Shown: positions 23,185 through 31,797 of the stretch, one piece after another
Numbering within the stretch: position 1 is the first letter of the stretch
Layout of the letters: each line of letters opens with the position of its first letter
NCBI GenBank assembly: GCA_016713665.1
Contig: JADJOR010000002.1
Coordinates: forward strand, 682,001-746,000
Source: Deltaproteobacteria bacterium
GTDB taxonomy: Bacteria > Myxococcota_A > UBA9160 > UBA4427
Direction of reading: 5' to 3'
Length of the DNA: 64,000 bases
The notes under the pieces: model-generated
Told to the model about the DNA's origin: nothing
What the model saw: the letters and a program-made list of their open reading frames with translations, nothing else
Databases searched by the model: none
Program-made: the position numbers and the translations under genes

Positions 23185-24147
23185 ATGGCGCGGCGATCCC
23201 GGCGACTTTGCGACCTCGGCGAGACGGCGCTGATCGAGCGGATCGAACGACGCGTCGGCGGGCCGCCCCGCGGCGGCTGGGTCGTCGGCATCGGCGACGA
23301 CGCGGCGATCCTGCGCGGGCGCGCGGGCGAGGATCTCGTCTTCTCGACCGACACGCTCGTCGAGGACGTGCATTTCCGCCTGGCCCGCGAGGGGCCCCGC
23401 CGGATCGGTCGACGCGCGCTCGCCGTCAATCTCTCCGATCTCGCGGCGATGGGAGCGACGCCGGTCGGTGCGCTCCTCTCCCTGTGTGCGCCGCCCGACC
23501 TGCCGGTCTCGGTCTTCGACGGCTTCATCGCGGGCTTCGCCGAGGACGCGAAGCGCTTCGCCTGTCCGCTGGTCGGTGGCAATCTGGCGCGCGCGGAGAA
23601 GTGCATCCTCTCCGTCACCGTGATCGGTCGCGTCGGCCACGGCCGCGCGCTGCGGCGGACGGGTCTCGCGGTGGGCGACTTCCTCTTCGTCACCGGCGTG
23701 CTCGGCCAGGCGGCGCTCGCGCGACTCACCGCCGACCGCCTCGGCCGCCCCCTGCGCCACGTTCCCGAGCCCCGCCTCGAGGCGGGGCGAAGGATCGCCC
23801 GACTGCGGGACGTGAAGGCCTGCATCGACCTCTCGGACGGGCTCTCGAGCGATCTCGGTCAGCTGCTCCGCCCCGTTCGGCTCGCGGCGGAGGTGGATCC
23901 CACGGCGTTGCCGGCGGCTCCGGGTTTCTCCCGAGCTTGCCGTCGGATGGGAATCGGGCCGCGCCGGCTGCACTCGACCGGCGGCGAGGACTATGAGCTC
24001 CTGTTCGCCCTCGCGCCGGGTCGCGCGGCGGCGGATCCGGCGGGGCTCGCCCGGCGTCTCGGGGTCCGGGTCACGCGAATCGGGCGGGTCGTCTCGGGGC
24101 AGGGGGTCGACGGAATCCCAGCGCTGACCGCCGGGCACCATTTCTAG
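23185..24147 (+). CDS. thiL: Thiamine-monophosphate kinase
   Basis: Phosphorylates thiamine monophosphate to thiamine diphosphate with ATP, the last step of the pathway. 320 residues from the ATG at 23185; the more upstream TTG at 23149 is less likely. The AIRS/PurM-type fold shows GIGDDAAIL, FSTDTLVEDVHF, the conserved NLSDLAAMGA with metal-binding Asp, VGGNLARAE and DLSDGLSSDLGQL. Other thi genes are not nearby. It follows lon by 52 bases. Confidence 0.94.
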   Translation: MARRSRRLCDLGETALIERIERRVGGPPRGGWVVGIGDDAAILRGRAGEDLVFSTDTLVEDVHFRLAREGPRRIGRRALAVNLSDLAAMGATPVGALLSLCAPPDLPVSVFDGFIAGFAEDAKRFACPLVGGNLARAEKCILSVTVIGRVGHGRALRRTGLAVGDFLFVTGVLGQAALARLTADRLGRPLRHVPEPRLEAGRRIARLRDVKACIDLSDGLSSDLGQLLRPVRLAAEVDPTALPAAPGFSRACRRMGIGPRRLHSTGGEDYELLFALAPGRAAADPAGLARRLGVRVTRIGRVVSGQGVDGIPALTAGHHF

Positions 24148-24237
24148 AGGGATTCCAGTCGGGTTCGTCGCCCGGGCCGCATGTCCGGTCTCCGCTCGTC
24201 GACGGCGGGAGAAGAGCCGGGAAAGCTGCGGCGACCG

Positions 24238-24265
24238 TCAAGCCGGCAACCGGCAAGACCGATAC
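24238..24265 (+). promoter_or_regulatory. Sigma-28-like promoter motif upstream of the chemotaxis genes
   Basis: TCAAG, then 15 bases, then ACCGATAC. The FliA consensus is TAAAG-N14-GCCGATAA, so spacing is one base long. The same layout occurs before the small secreted-protein gene (33374-33401). The -10 lies only 6 bases before the annotated GTG of the receptor, so either transcripts are nearly leaderless or the protein starts downstream. Confidence 0.35.
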
Positions 24266-24271
24266 GCGGGC

Positions 24272-25588
24272 GTGCACGTATCCCTGACGGCCAAATTCGT
24301 GATCGGCTCCTTCGTCGTGGCGGGCGCGACCTCGCTCCTGCCCGACCTCGCCCGGAGCTTCGGCATCGCCTTTTCGACCTGGGGCACGCTCTTCGTGGCC
24401 CTCGGCGTCGGCGGCATCATCGGGTTCTTCCTGTCGCGCATGTTCGGCGTCAAGTTCGACGCCCTGCGCCAGGCGACCGATCGCATCCGGGAAGGCGAGC
24501 TGCGACTCGATCTCGCCACGCGTCCTCCGTCGCGATTTCCCGATGAGATGGACGCGCTCTACCGCGGGCTCGCGGACATGCTGATCCGGCTGCGCCAGCT
24601 CGTCGCGAGCGTGCAGGCGACCTCGAGGTCGGTGGCCGCGTCGTCGACGAGCCTCGAGGCGGGTCTCGGCGATCTGCGCCGCATGAGCGACGGCATCTCC
24701 GCGACGGTCGACCGCGTCGCTGCGGGCGTCGCCCAGGAACAGGAGCTCCTCGGTCAGGCCGCCCACCGCATGGCCGAGATCTCGAGCGAGATCGACCTCA
24801 ACGCGAGCCGCGCCCGCGAGGCCTTCGGTTTCGCCGCCGAGGCGAACCAGAAGGCCGGGACCGGCGTCGAGGTCGCGCGCCTCGCGATCGAGAAGATGAA
24901 GGCGGTCTTCGAGCGCGCCGAGAGCACGGGCGTCAAGGTCTTCCAGCTCGAAGCCAAGACCCGCCACGTCCACCAGATCACCGAGATCATCACCTCCGTC
25001 GCCCACCGCACGAATCTGCTCTCGCTGAACGCCTCGATCGAGGCCGCGCGAGCCGGCGAGGCGGGCCGTGGCTTCTCGGTCGTCGCCGACGAGATCCGCA
25101 AGCTCTCCGAGAGCGCGGGCAAGAGCGCCGACGAGATCAGCCAGCTGATGCACGAGATCCAGGCCGACACGGCGATGGTGGCCGACGAGATGCGGCAATC
25201 GAGCCAGGTGATCGGCGAAGGGCGCGAGGACATCAATACGATCGCAGGAGCCCTCGCCCAGATCAGCATGGCCGTTTCCGAAGCGGCGACCCGATCCGAG
25301 GAGATCTTCCACGGCGCCGACAGCCACTCGCTCAACGCCCAGAGCATGGTCGAGGCGATCGAAGAGATCGGGAAGGTCGCGGGCGACAACGGCAAGAGCG
25401 TCGCGGGCCTCGACGAGACGACGCGCCGTGAGGTCGAGACGCTGCTGCGGATCTTCGCCGCAGCCGAGGAGGTCACGCGACTCGCGCGCGAGCTCGACGG
25501 ATCGCTGAACTTCTTCCGGACGAACGGCGCGAGCGCGGACGACGATGCCGGCACGGTCGCACGCGGACCCGTCGGGGGTCGGCCGTGA
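24272..25588 (+). CDS. Methyl-accepting chemotaxis protein
   Basis: Membrane chemoreceptor that controls CheA through CheW. 438 residues. Two hydrophobic segments (about 9-26 and 38-58) are separated by only about 12 residues, so there is almost no periplasmic sensor domain. A HAMP-like region (about 60-115) follows. The long coiled coil has the highly conserved hairpin tip near residues 245-270 (AHRTNLLSLNASIEAAR). No classical NWETF-type CheR docking tail is visible at the C-terminus. The start is GTG at 24272, the first possible in frame. It overlaps the next gene by 4 bases (25585-25588), pointing to translational coupling with cheW. Confidence 0.9.
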   Translation: MHVSLTAKFVIGSFVVAGATSLLPDLARSFGIAFSTWGTLFVALGVGGIIGFFLSRMFGVKFDALRQATDRIREGELRLDLATRPPSRFPDEMDALYRGLADMLIRLRQLVASVQATSRSVAASSTSLEAGLGDLRRMSDGISATVDRVAAGVAQEQELLGQAAHRMAEISSEIDLNASRAREAFGFAAEANQKAGTGVEVARLAIEKMKAVFERAESTGVKVFQLEAKTRHVHQITEIITSVAHRTNLLSLNASIEAARAGEAGRGFSVVADEIRKLSESAGKSADEISQLMHEIQADTAMVADEMRQSSQVIGEGREDINTIAGALAQISMAVSEAATRSEEIFHGADSHSLNAQSMVEAIEEIGKVAGDNGKSVAGLDETTRREVETLLRIFAAAEEVTRLARELDGSLNFFRTNGASADDDAGTVARGPVGGRP

Positions 25589-26081
25589 AGACGAGCGAGG
25601 GCATCGGCGAAGGGGGCGACCGGCTCCTGATGTTCCTGTTCGACGACGTGCGTTATGCGCTGCCGATCGCCTGGGTGGTCGAGGTCGCGGAGAAGGATCG
25701 CGTGACGAGCGTCCCCTCGCTCGCTTTGCCGATCGGCGGGGTCATGAACAGGCACGGCGAGGCCCTGCCGCTCGTCGCGACCGAGCTCCTGCTGGGACGC
25801 GATCGCGACGAGGCGGGGCGACGCCGTTCGGGGCTGCGACGACGGTCGGATACGCCCAGGACCAGGTGCTCGTCGTCGCCGAGAAGCCGGGAAGCCCGGC
25901 TCGCCTCGGCATGCCGGTGGATCGCGTCGTCGGGCTCGTGGCGGGGCCGGGCTACGACGCTCGCAAGGGCGACGGGCTCGTCGTCGAGAGACGGCCCGTC
26001 GACGGTCGCATCGTCCACGTCCTGGATCCGGCGGCGCTGGTGGCGCGCGGGGCCGAAGTGATCGAGAGCGCCACGAACTGA
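25585..26081 (+). pseudogene. cheW: Chemotaxis coupling protein CheW, frameshifted
   Basis: CheW links receptors to CheA. The first 75 or so residues (RLLMFLFDDVRYALPIAWVVEVAE) read in one frame. The rest (VGYAQDQVLVVAEKPG to the stop at 26081) lies in the -1 frame. Adding one G to the GGGG run at 25815-25818 restores a single frame of 165 residues, normal for CheW, with the joined sequence DEAGATPFGAATTVGY. As written, the first frame ends at 26061 in unrelated sequence. This may be a consensus error rather than a dead gene, because the codons on both sides are well kept. Confidence 0.85.
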
Positions 26082-26106
26082 GTTGGCTCGAATCGGAGGG
26101 AATGAC

Positions 26107-26475
26107 ATGGCACGAGTACTGATTGCTGACGACGCGTCCTTCATGCGTCAGATGATCCGCGAGATCATCGAGCCCGAGGGCCATGAGGTCGTCGGGGAGG
26201 CGACCAACGGCATCGAGGCGGTCGACCTCTTCAAGGAGTTCGCACCCGATCTCGTGACGATGGACATCGTGATGCCGAAGCGTTCGGGGATCGACGCCGT
26301 GAAGCGGATCCTGGCGGAGCACCCGACGGCCTGCGTCGTGATGTGCAGCGCGCTCGGCCAGGAATCGCTGGTCATGGAGGCGCTCCAGGCCGGGGCGCGG
26401 GACTTCATCGTCAAGCCGTTCAAGCCGGACAGCGTGATCGCGACCCTCAAGAAGGTCCTCGAAAAGGCGGAGTAG
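26107..26475 (+). CDS. cheY: Chemotaxis response regulator CheY
   Basis: Single receiver domain of 122 residues, phosphorylated by CheA. The acidic pocket is Asp8-Asp9, the phosphoacceptor is Asp53 (TMDIVMP), the switch Ser is in VMCSALGQ, and the conserved Lys is in VKPFKP. There is no output domain. The ATG at 26107 has a good ribosome binding site (ggaggg at 26095-26100), which decides it over the in-frame TTG at 26083. It lies between cheW and cheA. Confidence 0.95.
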   Translation: MARVLIADDASFMRQMIREIIEPEGHEVVGEATNGIEAVDLFKEFAPDLVTMDIVMPKRSGIDAVKRILAEHPTACVVMCSALGQESLVMEALQAGARDFIVKPFKPDSVIATLKKVLEKAE

Positions 26476-26478
26476 CCC

Positions 26479-28175
26479 TTGGCCCTCGACATGGCGAAAT
26501 ATCGGCGGATCTTCCTCGAGGAGGCCACGGACCACCTCGGCGAGATCAGCCACGCCCTGCTCTCGCTCGAGAAGGAGCTCGAGGGCGTCGAGGCCATCGA
26601 CACCGTCTTCCGGATGGCCCACTCGATCAAGTCGATGGCCGCTTCGCTCGGCTTCGATGCGATCGCGGATCTCTCCCACCGCATGGAAGATCGGATGGAA
26701 GGCGTCCGGCGTGCGGGGCGCGTTCGCGATCACGAAGAGCTCGCGGTCCTCTTCCGCGCGCTCGAGGCGCTCGAGGCGATGGTCGCCGCCGTCGCGGGAG
26801 ACCGCGATCCGGCTCCGGCCGACGCCGCGTTGCTCGAGGCGCTCGCGACGTCCCCGGCGGCTTCGAGCGCTCCGGTCGTAGACGGCGTGGCCGAAATCGC
26901 GCCACCGGTAGTCCAGCCAAAAAAAGCCCGCAGCTAGAGCCCGCGGCGGAGGCCGTGGGCGACGGGCCGACACGGGAAGCCCCCGTGGCGGAGGCGGCGG
27001 AGTCCGCCCCGGTGCCGGCGGTGCTGCGCAGTCCGACGGTGCGCGTGCGGACGGAGACGCTCGATCGGTTCCTGACGGCGGTGGGCGAGGTGATCCTCTC
27101 GTCGAGCCAGCTGCGGGCCGGCGTCGCGCGCTATGCGCAGGAGCCCGAGGTCGCCGACGGATTCGACCGGGTCGACCGCCGGGTCGCCGAGCTGCAGCGG
27201 CGGGTCCTCGAGCTGCGGACGGCGCCTCTCGAGCGGGTCACCGACAATCTCCCGCGCACGGCGCGCGCCGTCGCCGAGAAGCTCGGCAAGCGCGTCGAGG
27301 TCGAGATCGCGGGCGCCGAGCTCGAGCTCGATCGGGCCATCCTCGATCGGCTCGGCGAGCCGCTGCTCCATCTCGTGCGCAACGCGGTCGACCACGGCCT
27401 CGAGTCGCCCGCCGAACGCCTGGCCGTCGGCAAGCCCGAGGCCGGCCGCCTGCGCATCGAAGCGCGGCGACAACGCGATTCGATCCTGATCGACGTCGCG
27501 GACGACGGCCGCGGCATCGACCTCGCGTCGGTGTGCCGCCGCGCCGTCGATGCCGGGCTGATCCATGCCGATCTCGTGGCCGACCTCCCGCCCGAGGAGA
27601 TCGTCCGCTTCATCTTCCATCCGGGGCTTTCGACCGCGCAGAAGGTCTCCGAGGTTTCGGGGCGCGGTGTCGGCATGGATGCGGTGAAGGCGACGATCGA
27701 AGGGCTCGGCGGCGAGGTCATCCTGCGCACGGAACGCGGCCAGGGCACGACGACGACGCTCCGGGTTCCGATCACGGCAGCGGTCCAGCGTGTGCTGCTC
27801 GTCGGCATCGCCGCCGAACGCGTCGCGATCCCGATCTCGAAGGTCGAGCGGATCCTCGAGGTCCCGGCCGCCGACGTCGAGCACGCGGCCGGCGACTCGT
27901 TCGCCTTGATCGACGGGGCGCCGATCCCGGTCCTCTTCCTGGCCCATCGCTTGCGGATCGAGGAGCGGAGCGCCGCCGCCACCTCGGTCCCGGTCGTCCT
28001 GACGGAGATCCGCGGCGAGCGCGTCGCCCTCGCCGTCGATCGCTTCCTCGGGCAGCAGGAGTTCTACGTCAAGCCGGTGCCGGAGCTGCTGGCCTCCGTT
28101 CGCATTCTCTCCGGTCTCACCGTCCTGCAGGACGGGAGCCCCGTCTTCCTCCTCGATCTCAATCAACTGGTCTAG
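26479..28175 (+). CDS. cheA: Chemotaxis histidine kinase CheA, split by a -1 frame change
   Basis: As written the first frame (26479-26937) encodes only the P1 phosphotransfer domain, with His48 in RMAHSIKSMAASLGF, then stops at TAG 26935-26937. The remainder continues in the -1 frame to 28175: dimerisation P3 (RVRTETLDRFLTAVGEV), kinase P4 with N box (LLHLVRNAVDHGLE), G1 (DDGRGID), G2 (GRGVGMDAVK) and GQGTTTTL, and a CheW-like P5. No clear P2 domain is present. The change falls at an A7 run (26919-26925) inside CCA AAA AAA GCC; one extra A, or a -1 slip, gives 565 residues. The start is TTG 26479, spaced properly from ggcggag; ATG 26491 is the alternative. Recoding and sequence error are both possible. 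Confidence 0.88.
26919..26960 (+). other. A7 slippery run followed by a GC hairpin in cheA
   Basis: Seven A residues at 26919-26925, read as A AAA AAA in the zero frame, sit 9 bases before the stop codon of the P1 fragment. From 26939 to 26960 a 9-bp stem (gcccgcggc with gccgtgggc, one wobble) closes on a GGAG loop. Heptamer plus structure is the layout of known -1 frameshift sites, but the 13-base spacer is longer than usual. A7 is striking in sequence this rich in G+C. Confidence 0.5.
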
Positions 28176-28178
28176 CCG

Positions 28179-28772
28179 ATGGAATCCGTCCGCGAACAAA
28201 CGCTCGAGCGACTCGCCGACCTGACGCAAGCCGGGGCCGTGCGCGCGGCCGCGGCCTTTGCCCAGCTGGTCGGCGCACCGGTCGCCGCAGCGCGTCCGGT
28301 CGTTCGCGACGGGAGTCCGCGCACGGCGAGAGGCGTGAGGGCCGGTGCGGACGGCGAACGCGGCGCGACGGGGGTGTTCTTCGAGTTCGAGGGCTGCGTC
28401 GATGCCCTGGTCGGCATCCTGTTCCCGGCCGCCGGGAGCGATCGCCTCGTTCGCAGCGTCGTCGGGATCGAATCGGGCGAGCTCGACCCGACGATCGTCG
28501 AGTCGGCCCTGATGGAGGTCGGCAACATCCTCGCCTCCCACGTCGCGTCGGGGATCGCCGACGCGCTGCATTCGCGTCTGCTGCCGTCGATTCCGGCCCT
28601 CGCGCAGGGCCATGCGGAGGCCGAGTTCGAGGCCTGGGTCGAACGGGTGGCGGGCGAGCCGAGCCTGCGGATCGAGGTCGAGCTCGTATTCGAGAACCGC
28701 GACGTCGCGGGACGCCTCGTCGTCGTCCCGACCGCCGTCCCGGGCGACGGAGGCGCCGGGGCGGAGCGTTAA
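28179..28772 (+). CDS. CheC-like chemotaxis phosphatase
   Basis: 197 residues. Members of the CheC/CheX/FliY family dephosphorylate CheY-P. The active-site signature S/D-x3-E-x2-N-x22-P is met exactly once in the middle of the protein: SALMEVGN followed 22 residues later by Pro. The N-terminal half resembles the first CheC repeat (LADLTQAGAVRAAAAFAQLVG) but lacks the catalytic Glu and Asn, so only one site should work. It begins 3 bases after the cheA stop codon. No CheD, the usual CheC partner, is present in the window. Confidence 0.82.
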   Translation: MESVREQTLERLADLTQAGAVRAAAAFAQLVGAPVAAARPVVRDGSPRTARGVRAGADGERGATGVFFEFEGCVDALVGILFPAAGSDRLVRSVVGIESGELDPTIVESALMEVGNILASHVASGIADALHSRLLPSIPALAQGHAEAEFEAWVERVAGEPSLRIEVELVFENRDVAGRLVVVPTAVPGDGGAGAER

Positions 28773-28845
28773 GCCGCCTTCGTCTGATAGGATCCGGCGT
28801 CGCCGCCTGCGCCGGGCGGTCCTCTCTCTCGAATGGGGTCGAGTC

Positions 28846-29595
28846 GTGGATTCCGAAGCCCTGCGCAAGCTCTTCGAGGCCGTTCGCTCCGGCGGGGTCG
28901 ACGTCGACGAGGCGATCCGGCGAGCGGCGGTGCTCCCGTTCCTCGAGGTCGAGCACGGCCGCATCGATACCCATCGCGCGCTGCGCCAGGGCATTCCCGA
29001 GGTCGTCTTCGGACAGGGCAAGACGGCCGAGCAGATCATCGACATCGCCCGGGCGCTGCGATCGGCGGGGCAGCCGGTGCTCGTGACGCGGATCTCGCCG
29101 GAGGTGGCGACGGCCGTCCTGGAGGCGCTGCCGGAAGCGGATCATCATGCGGTGGCCCGCACGCTCTGGCTCGGGCCCGGTGAGGTCCCGGTCGTCGGCA
29201 AAGGGACGATCCTCGTCGTGTCGGCGGGCAGCGCGGACCGGCCGGTGGCGACGGAGGCCTGCGAGGTCGCGCGGCGCTTCGGCAACAAGGTGGATCTGCT
29301 CCAGGACGTCGGCGTCGCGGGCATCCATCGTCTGTTCGCCTCGCTCGACCAGCTGCGTGCGGCCCGCGTGCTGATCGTCGTGGCGGGCATGGAGGGCGCG
29401 CTGCCCTCGGTCGTCGGTGGGCTCGTCGACAAGCCCGTGATCGCGGTGCCGACGAGCGTCGGCTACGGGGCATCGCTCGGCGGGGTGACGGCGTTGCTCG
29501 GGATGCTGACGAGCTGTGCGTCGAACGTGACCGTCGTGAACATCGACAACGGCTTCGGTGCGGCCCACGTCGCGACGCTGATCAATCGATTGTGA
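28846..29595 (+). CDS. larB: Nickel pincer cofactor biosynthesis protein LarB
   Basis: Carboxylates and hydrolyses nicotinic acid adenine dinucleotide, the first step to the nickel-pincer nucleotide cofactor; formerly annotated as an AIR carboxylase. 249 residues from GTG at 28846. Family hallmarks are the FGQGKTAEQ segment, the PurE-like C-terminal half with VVAGMEGALPSVVGGLV, and the GYGASLGGVTALLGMLTSC and NIDNGFGAAH motifs. larC follows after 82 bases. Neither larE nor a LarA-type racemase is within the window. Confidence 0.92.
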   Translation: MDSEALRKLFEAVRSGGVDVDEAIRRAAVLPFLEVEHGRIDTHRALRQGIPEVVFGQGKTAEQIIDIARALRSAGQPVLVTRISPEVATAVLEALPEADHHAVARTLWLGPGEVPVVGKGTILVVSAGSADRPVATEACEVARRFGNKVDLLQDVGVAGIHRLFASLDQLRAARVLIVVAGMEGALPSVVGGLVDKPVIAVPTSVGYGASLGGVTALLGMLTSCASNVTVVNIDNGFGAAHVATLINRL

Positions 29596-29677
29596 TCGTC
29601 GGCAACGAGCCGGAGGTCGGCACGAAGCGGCGAGCGCGCGTGTCGGCGGGGTCGCAGATCACGGAGGGCAGGGCCCG

Positions 29678-30973
29678 ATGAGTCGCAGGCTGCTTCATCT
29701 CGATGCCTTCTCCGGGGCCGCGGGCAACATGTTCATGGGAGCCATGCTCGATCTGGGGCTCTCCCGCGCACGCCTGCTGGAGGGGCTCGCCCCGCTCGGG
29801 GTCGATTTCAAGCTCGTGGTCCGGCGCGTCGAGCGGCATGGCCTGGCCGCGCGCTACGTCGACGTCGTCGTTCCCAAGGCGCGTTCGACCGAACACGCCC
29901 GCGGCCGCGCCCATGCCCATGCCCATGCCGATCCCCACGCCCATGAACGATCCCACGACCATGCGCACGGAAGCGGCCGCCGCGGCCACGCCCATCGACA
30001 CGCCGCCGGGCGCCACTACGTCGAGATCCGCCGCCTGCTCGAGCGGGCGAAGCTCGCGGGCAAGGTGAAGGCGCGCACGCTCGCGATCTTCGAGGCCCTG
30101 GGCCGCGCGGAGGCGAAGGTCCACGGGGTCCGCCTCGACGACGTCCATTTCCACGAAGTGGGCGCGATCGATGCGATCGTCGACGTGACGGCCGCCGCGT
30201 TGGCGCTCGAGCTGCTCGCGATCGATCGCGTCACGTGCTCGCCCGTCGCCCTCGGTCACGGACGCATCGACTCGGCGCATGGCCATCTTCCGCTGCCGGC
30301 TCCCGCGGCCCTCGAGCTCCTCACGGGCATACCGACCGTGCCTGCCCACGTCGCCTGGGAGACGGTGACGCCGACCGGTGCGGCGATCCTGCGGACGGTG
30401 GTCGACGAGTTCGGCGTGCTGCCCGCCATGAAGATCGAGCGGATCGGCTACGGGGCGGGCAACGAGCGTCCCGGGCCGATGCCGAATCTGTTGCGCGCGG
30501 TGCTCGGGACGGCGGGGGGGCTGCGGGGGGATCGGGTCGTCTCGATCGAGACGAATCTCGACGACTTCGTGCCGGAGCATTTCGACTACCTGATGGAGCG
30601 GCTCTTCGAGGCCGGCGCCCTCGACGTCTCGTTCCAGCATCTGCAGATGAAGAAGAACCGGCCGGGCTTCCTGCTGCGCGTGCTGGCTCGGCCCGCCGAT
30701 CGGGACCTGCTCGCGCGCATCGTCTTCGCGGAGTCGACGGCGATCGGCGTGCGGGTCGCGGAATGGGATCGGCTCGTGCTCGAGCGCGAGAGCGTACGGC
30801 TCGCGACGGCATTCGGGCCGGTGCGCGTGAAGGTCGTGACGGGCGTCGATGGGCGGCGCGAGTACTCGCCCGAATACGACGATTGCAAGCGCGTGGCCCG
30901 CAAGCGCGGCGTCGCGCTGCGCGAGGTCGTCGAGCGGGTGCTCGATCAGGCCCGTCGAGAGCTGGCCGAATGA
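29678..30973 (+). CDS. larC: Nickel insertion protein LarC
   Basis: Inserts nickel into the pyridinium dithio-mononucleotide to complete the pincer cofactor, using CTP. 431 residues. The N-terminal part opens HLDAFSGAAGNMFMGAMLDLG. A strongly His-rich loop at residues about 73-113 probably binds nickel. Then come HFHEVGAIDAIVDV and the C-terminal LarC2 region with ETNLDDFVPEHFDYLMERL and EYSPEYDDCKRVA. In Lactobacillus larC needs a programmed frameshift between C1 and C2; here both are in one uninterrupted frame. Its TGA overlaps the next gene's ATG (ATGA). Confidence 0.93.
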   Translation: MSRRLLHLDAFSGAAGNMFMGAMLDLGLSRARLLEGLAPLGVDFKLVVRRVERHGLAARYVDVVVPKARSTEHARGRAHAHAHADPHAHERSHDHAHGSGRRGHAHRHAAGRHYVEIRRLLERAKLAGKVKARTLAIFEALGRAEAKVHGVRLDDVHFHEVGAIDAIVDVTAAALALELLAIDRVTCSPVALGHGRIDSAHGHLPLPAPAALELLTGIPTVPAHVAWETVTPTGAAILRTVVDEFGVLPAMKIERIGYGAGNERPGPMPNLLRAVLGTAGGLRGDRVVSIETNLDDFVPEHFDYLMERLFEAGALDVSFQHLQMKKNRPGFLLRVLARPADRDLLARIVFAESTAIGVRVAEWDRLVLERESVRLATAFGPVRVKVVTGVDGRREYSPEYDDCKRVARKRGVALREVVERVLDQARRELAE

Positions 30974-31797
30974 GCGCGGCCACGTCGGAGCGCCTCGACG
31001 CGAGCGCGTTCGACCTGCGACCCGAGCCCGCGATCGCGCGGGATGCGGCCGTTCTCTGTCTGCACGGGCTCACCGGCACGCCCTACGAGGTCCGACCGAT
31101 CGCCGAGGCGCTGGTCGCCCGAGGCCTGCGCGCACGCGCTCCCTGGATGGCGGGGCACGAGGCCGGCCACGAGGCTCTCGCCCGCGCCCGCTTTGAAGAC
31201 TGGATCGCTCTCGCCGAAGACGAGCTCGCACGCCTTCGCGCGACTCATGCCCGGGTCTTCGTCGTCGGGGTCTCGATGGGCGGGCTCGTCTCGCTCCGCC
31301 TCGCCCAGACGCGGGCCGTCGATGGCGTCGTCGTCGTCGGCACTCCGCTCGCGCTCCGATCGCCGATCCCGCTGCTGGCCCGCTGGCTGCGCCCGGTCGT
31401 GCCCTTCCGCACGAAGCGTGGATCCGACATCCAGGATCCGGCTGCGCGCGCGCGGCATCCGGGACTTCTGGCGATGCCCCTCGCCGCGGTGACCGAGCTC
31501 GTCGCGCTCCAGGGGCTGGTGGCCCCTGCGCTCGGTCGCATCCGAGCGCCGATTCTCGTGACCCACGGTCGCCTCGATCGGACGGCCCAGCCCCGGGACG
31601 CGGCCCGCATCCACGAGGCGGTGGCGTCGGAGGACAAGGCGCTCGTCTATCTCGAGCGCTCGGGCCACGTCGCCACCGTCGACTACGACGGGCCCGACCT
31701 CGCGCGGCGGGCGGCCGACTTTCTCGATCGTCTCTGTCGAGCGCCGATCCAACCGGAAACGCGGGCGCGCTTCAGGCCTGGCGGGCCCGCAGCGTGA
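30970..31797 (+). CDS. Alpha/beta hydrolase, carboxylesterase / monoacylglycerol lipase type
   Basis: 275 residues, cytoplasmic. The oxyanion motif LHGLTGTPYEVRPIAEAL, nucleophile elbow GVSMGG, acid GRLDRTA and catalytic His in SGHVATVDYD give a complete triad. The pattern resembles Est30-type carboxylesterases acting on short acyl esters. It is translationally coupled to larC by the ATGA overlap, but a role in cofactor synthesis is only a guess. Its last 26 bases overlap the 3' end of the opposite-strand PilZ gene. Confidence 0.85.
   Translation: MSAATSERLDASAFDLRPEPAIARDAAVLCLHGLTGTPYEVRPIAEALVARGLRARAPWMAGHEAGHEALARARFEDWIALAEDELARLRATHARVFVVGVSMGGLVSLRLAQTRAVDGVVVVGTPLALRSPIPLLARWLRPVVPFRTKRGSDIQDPAARARHPGLLAMPLAAVTELVALQGLVAPALGRIRAPILVTHGRLDRTAQPRDAARIHEAVASEDKALVYLERSGHVATVDYDGPDLARRAADFLDRLCRAPIQPETRARFRPGGPAA

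Noticed and set aside
29678..30973. Programmed frameshift in larC as in Lactobacillus
   Set aside because: The frame is continuous from LarC1 to LarC2 here.
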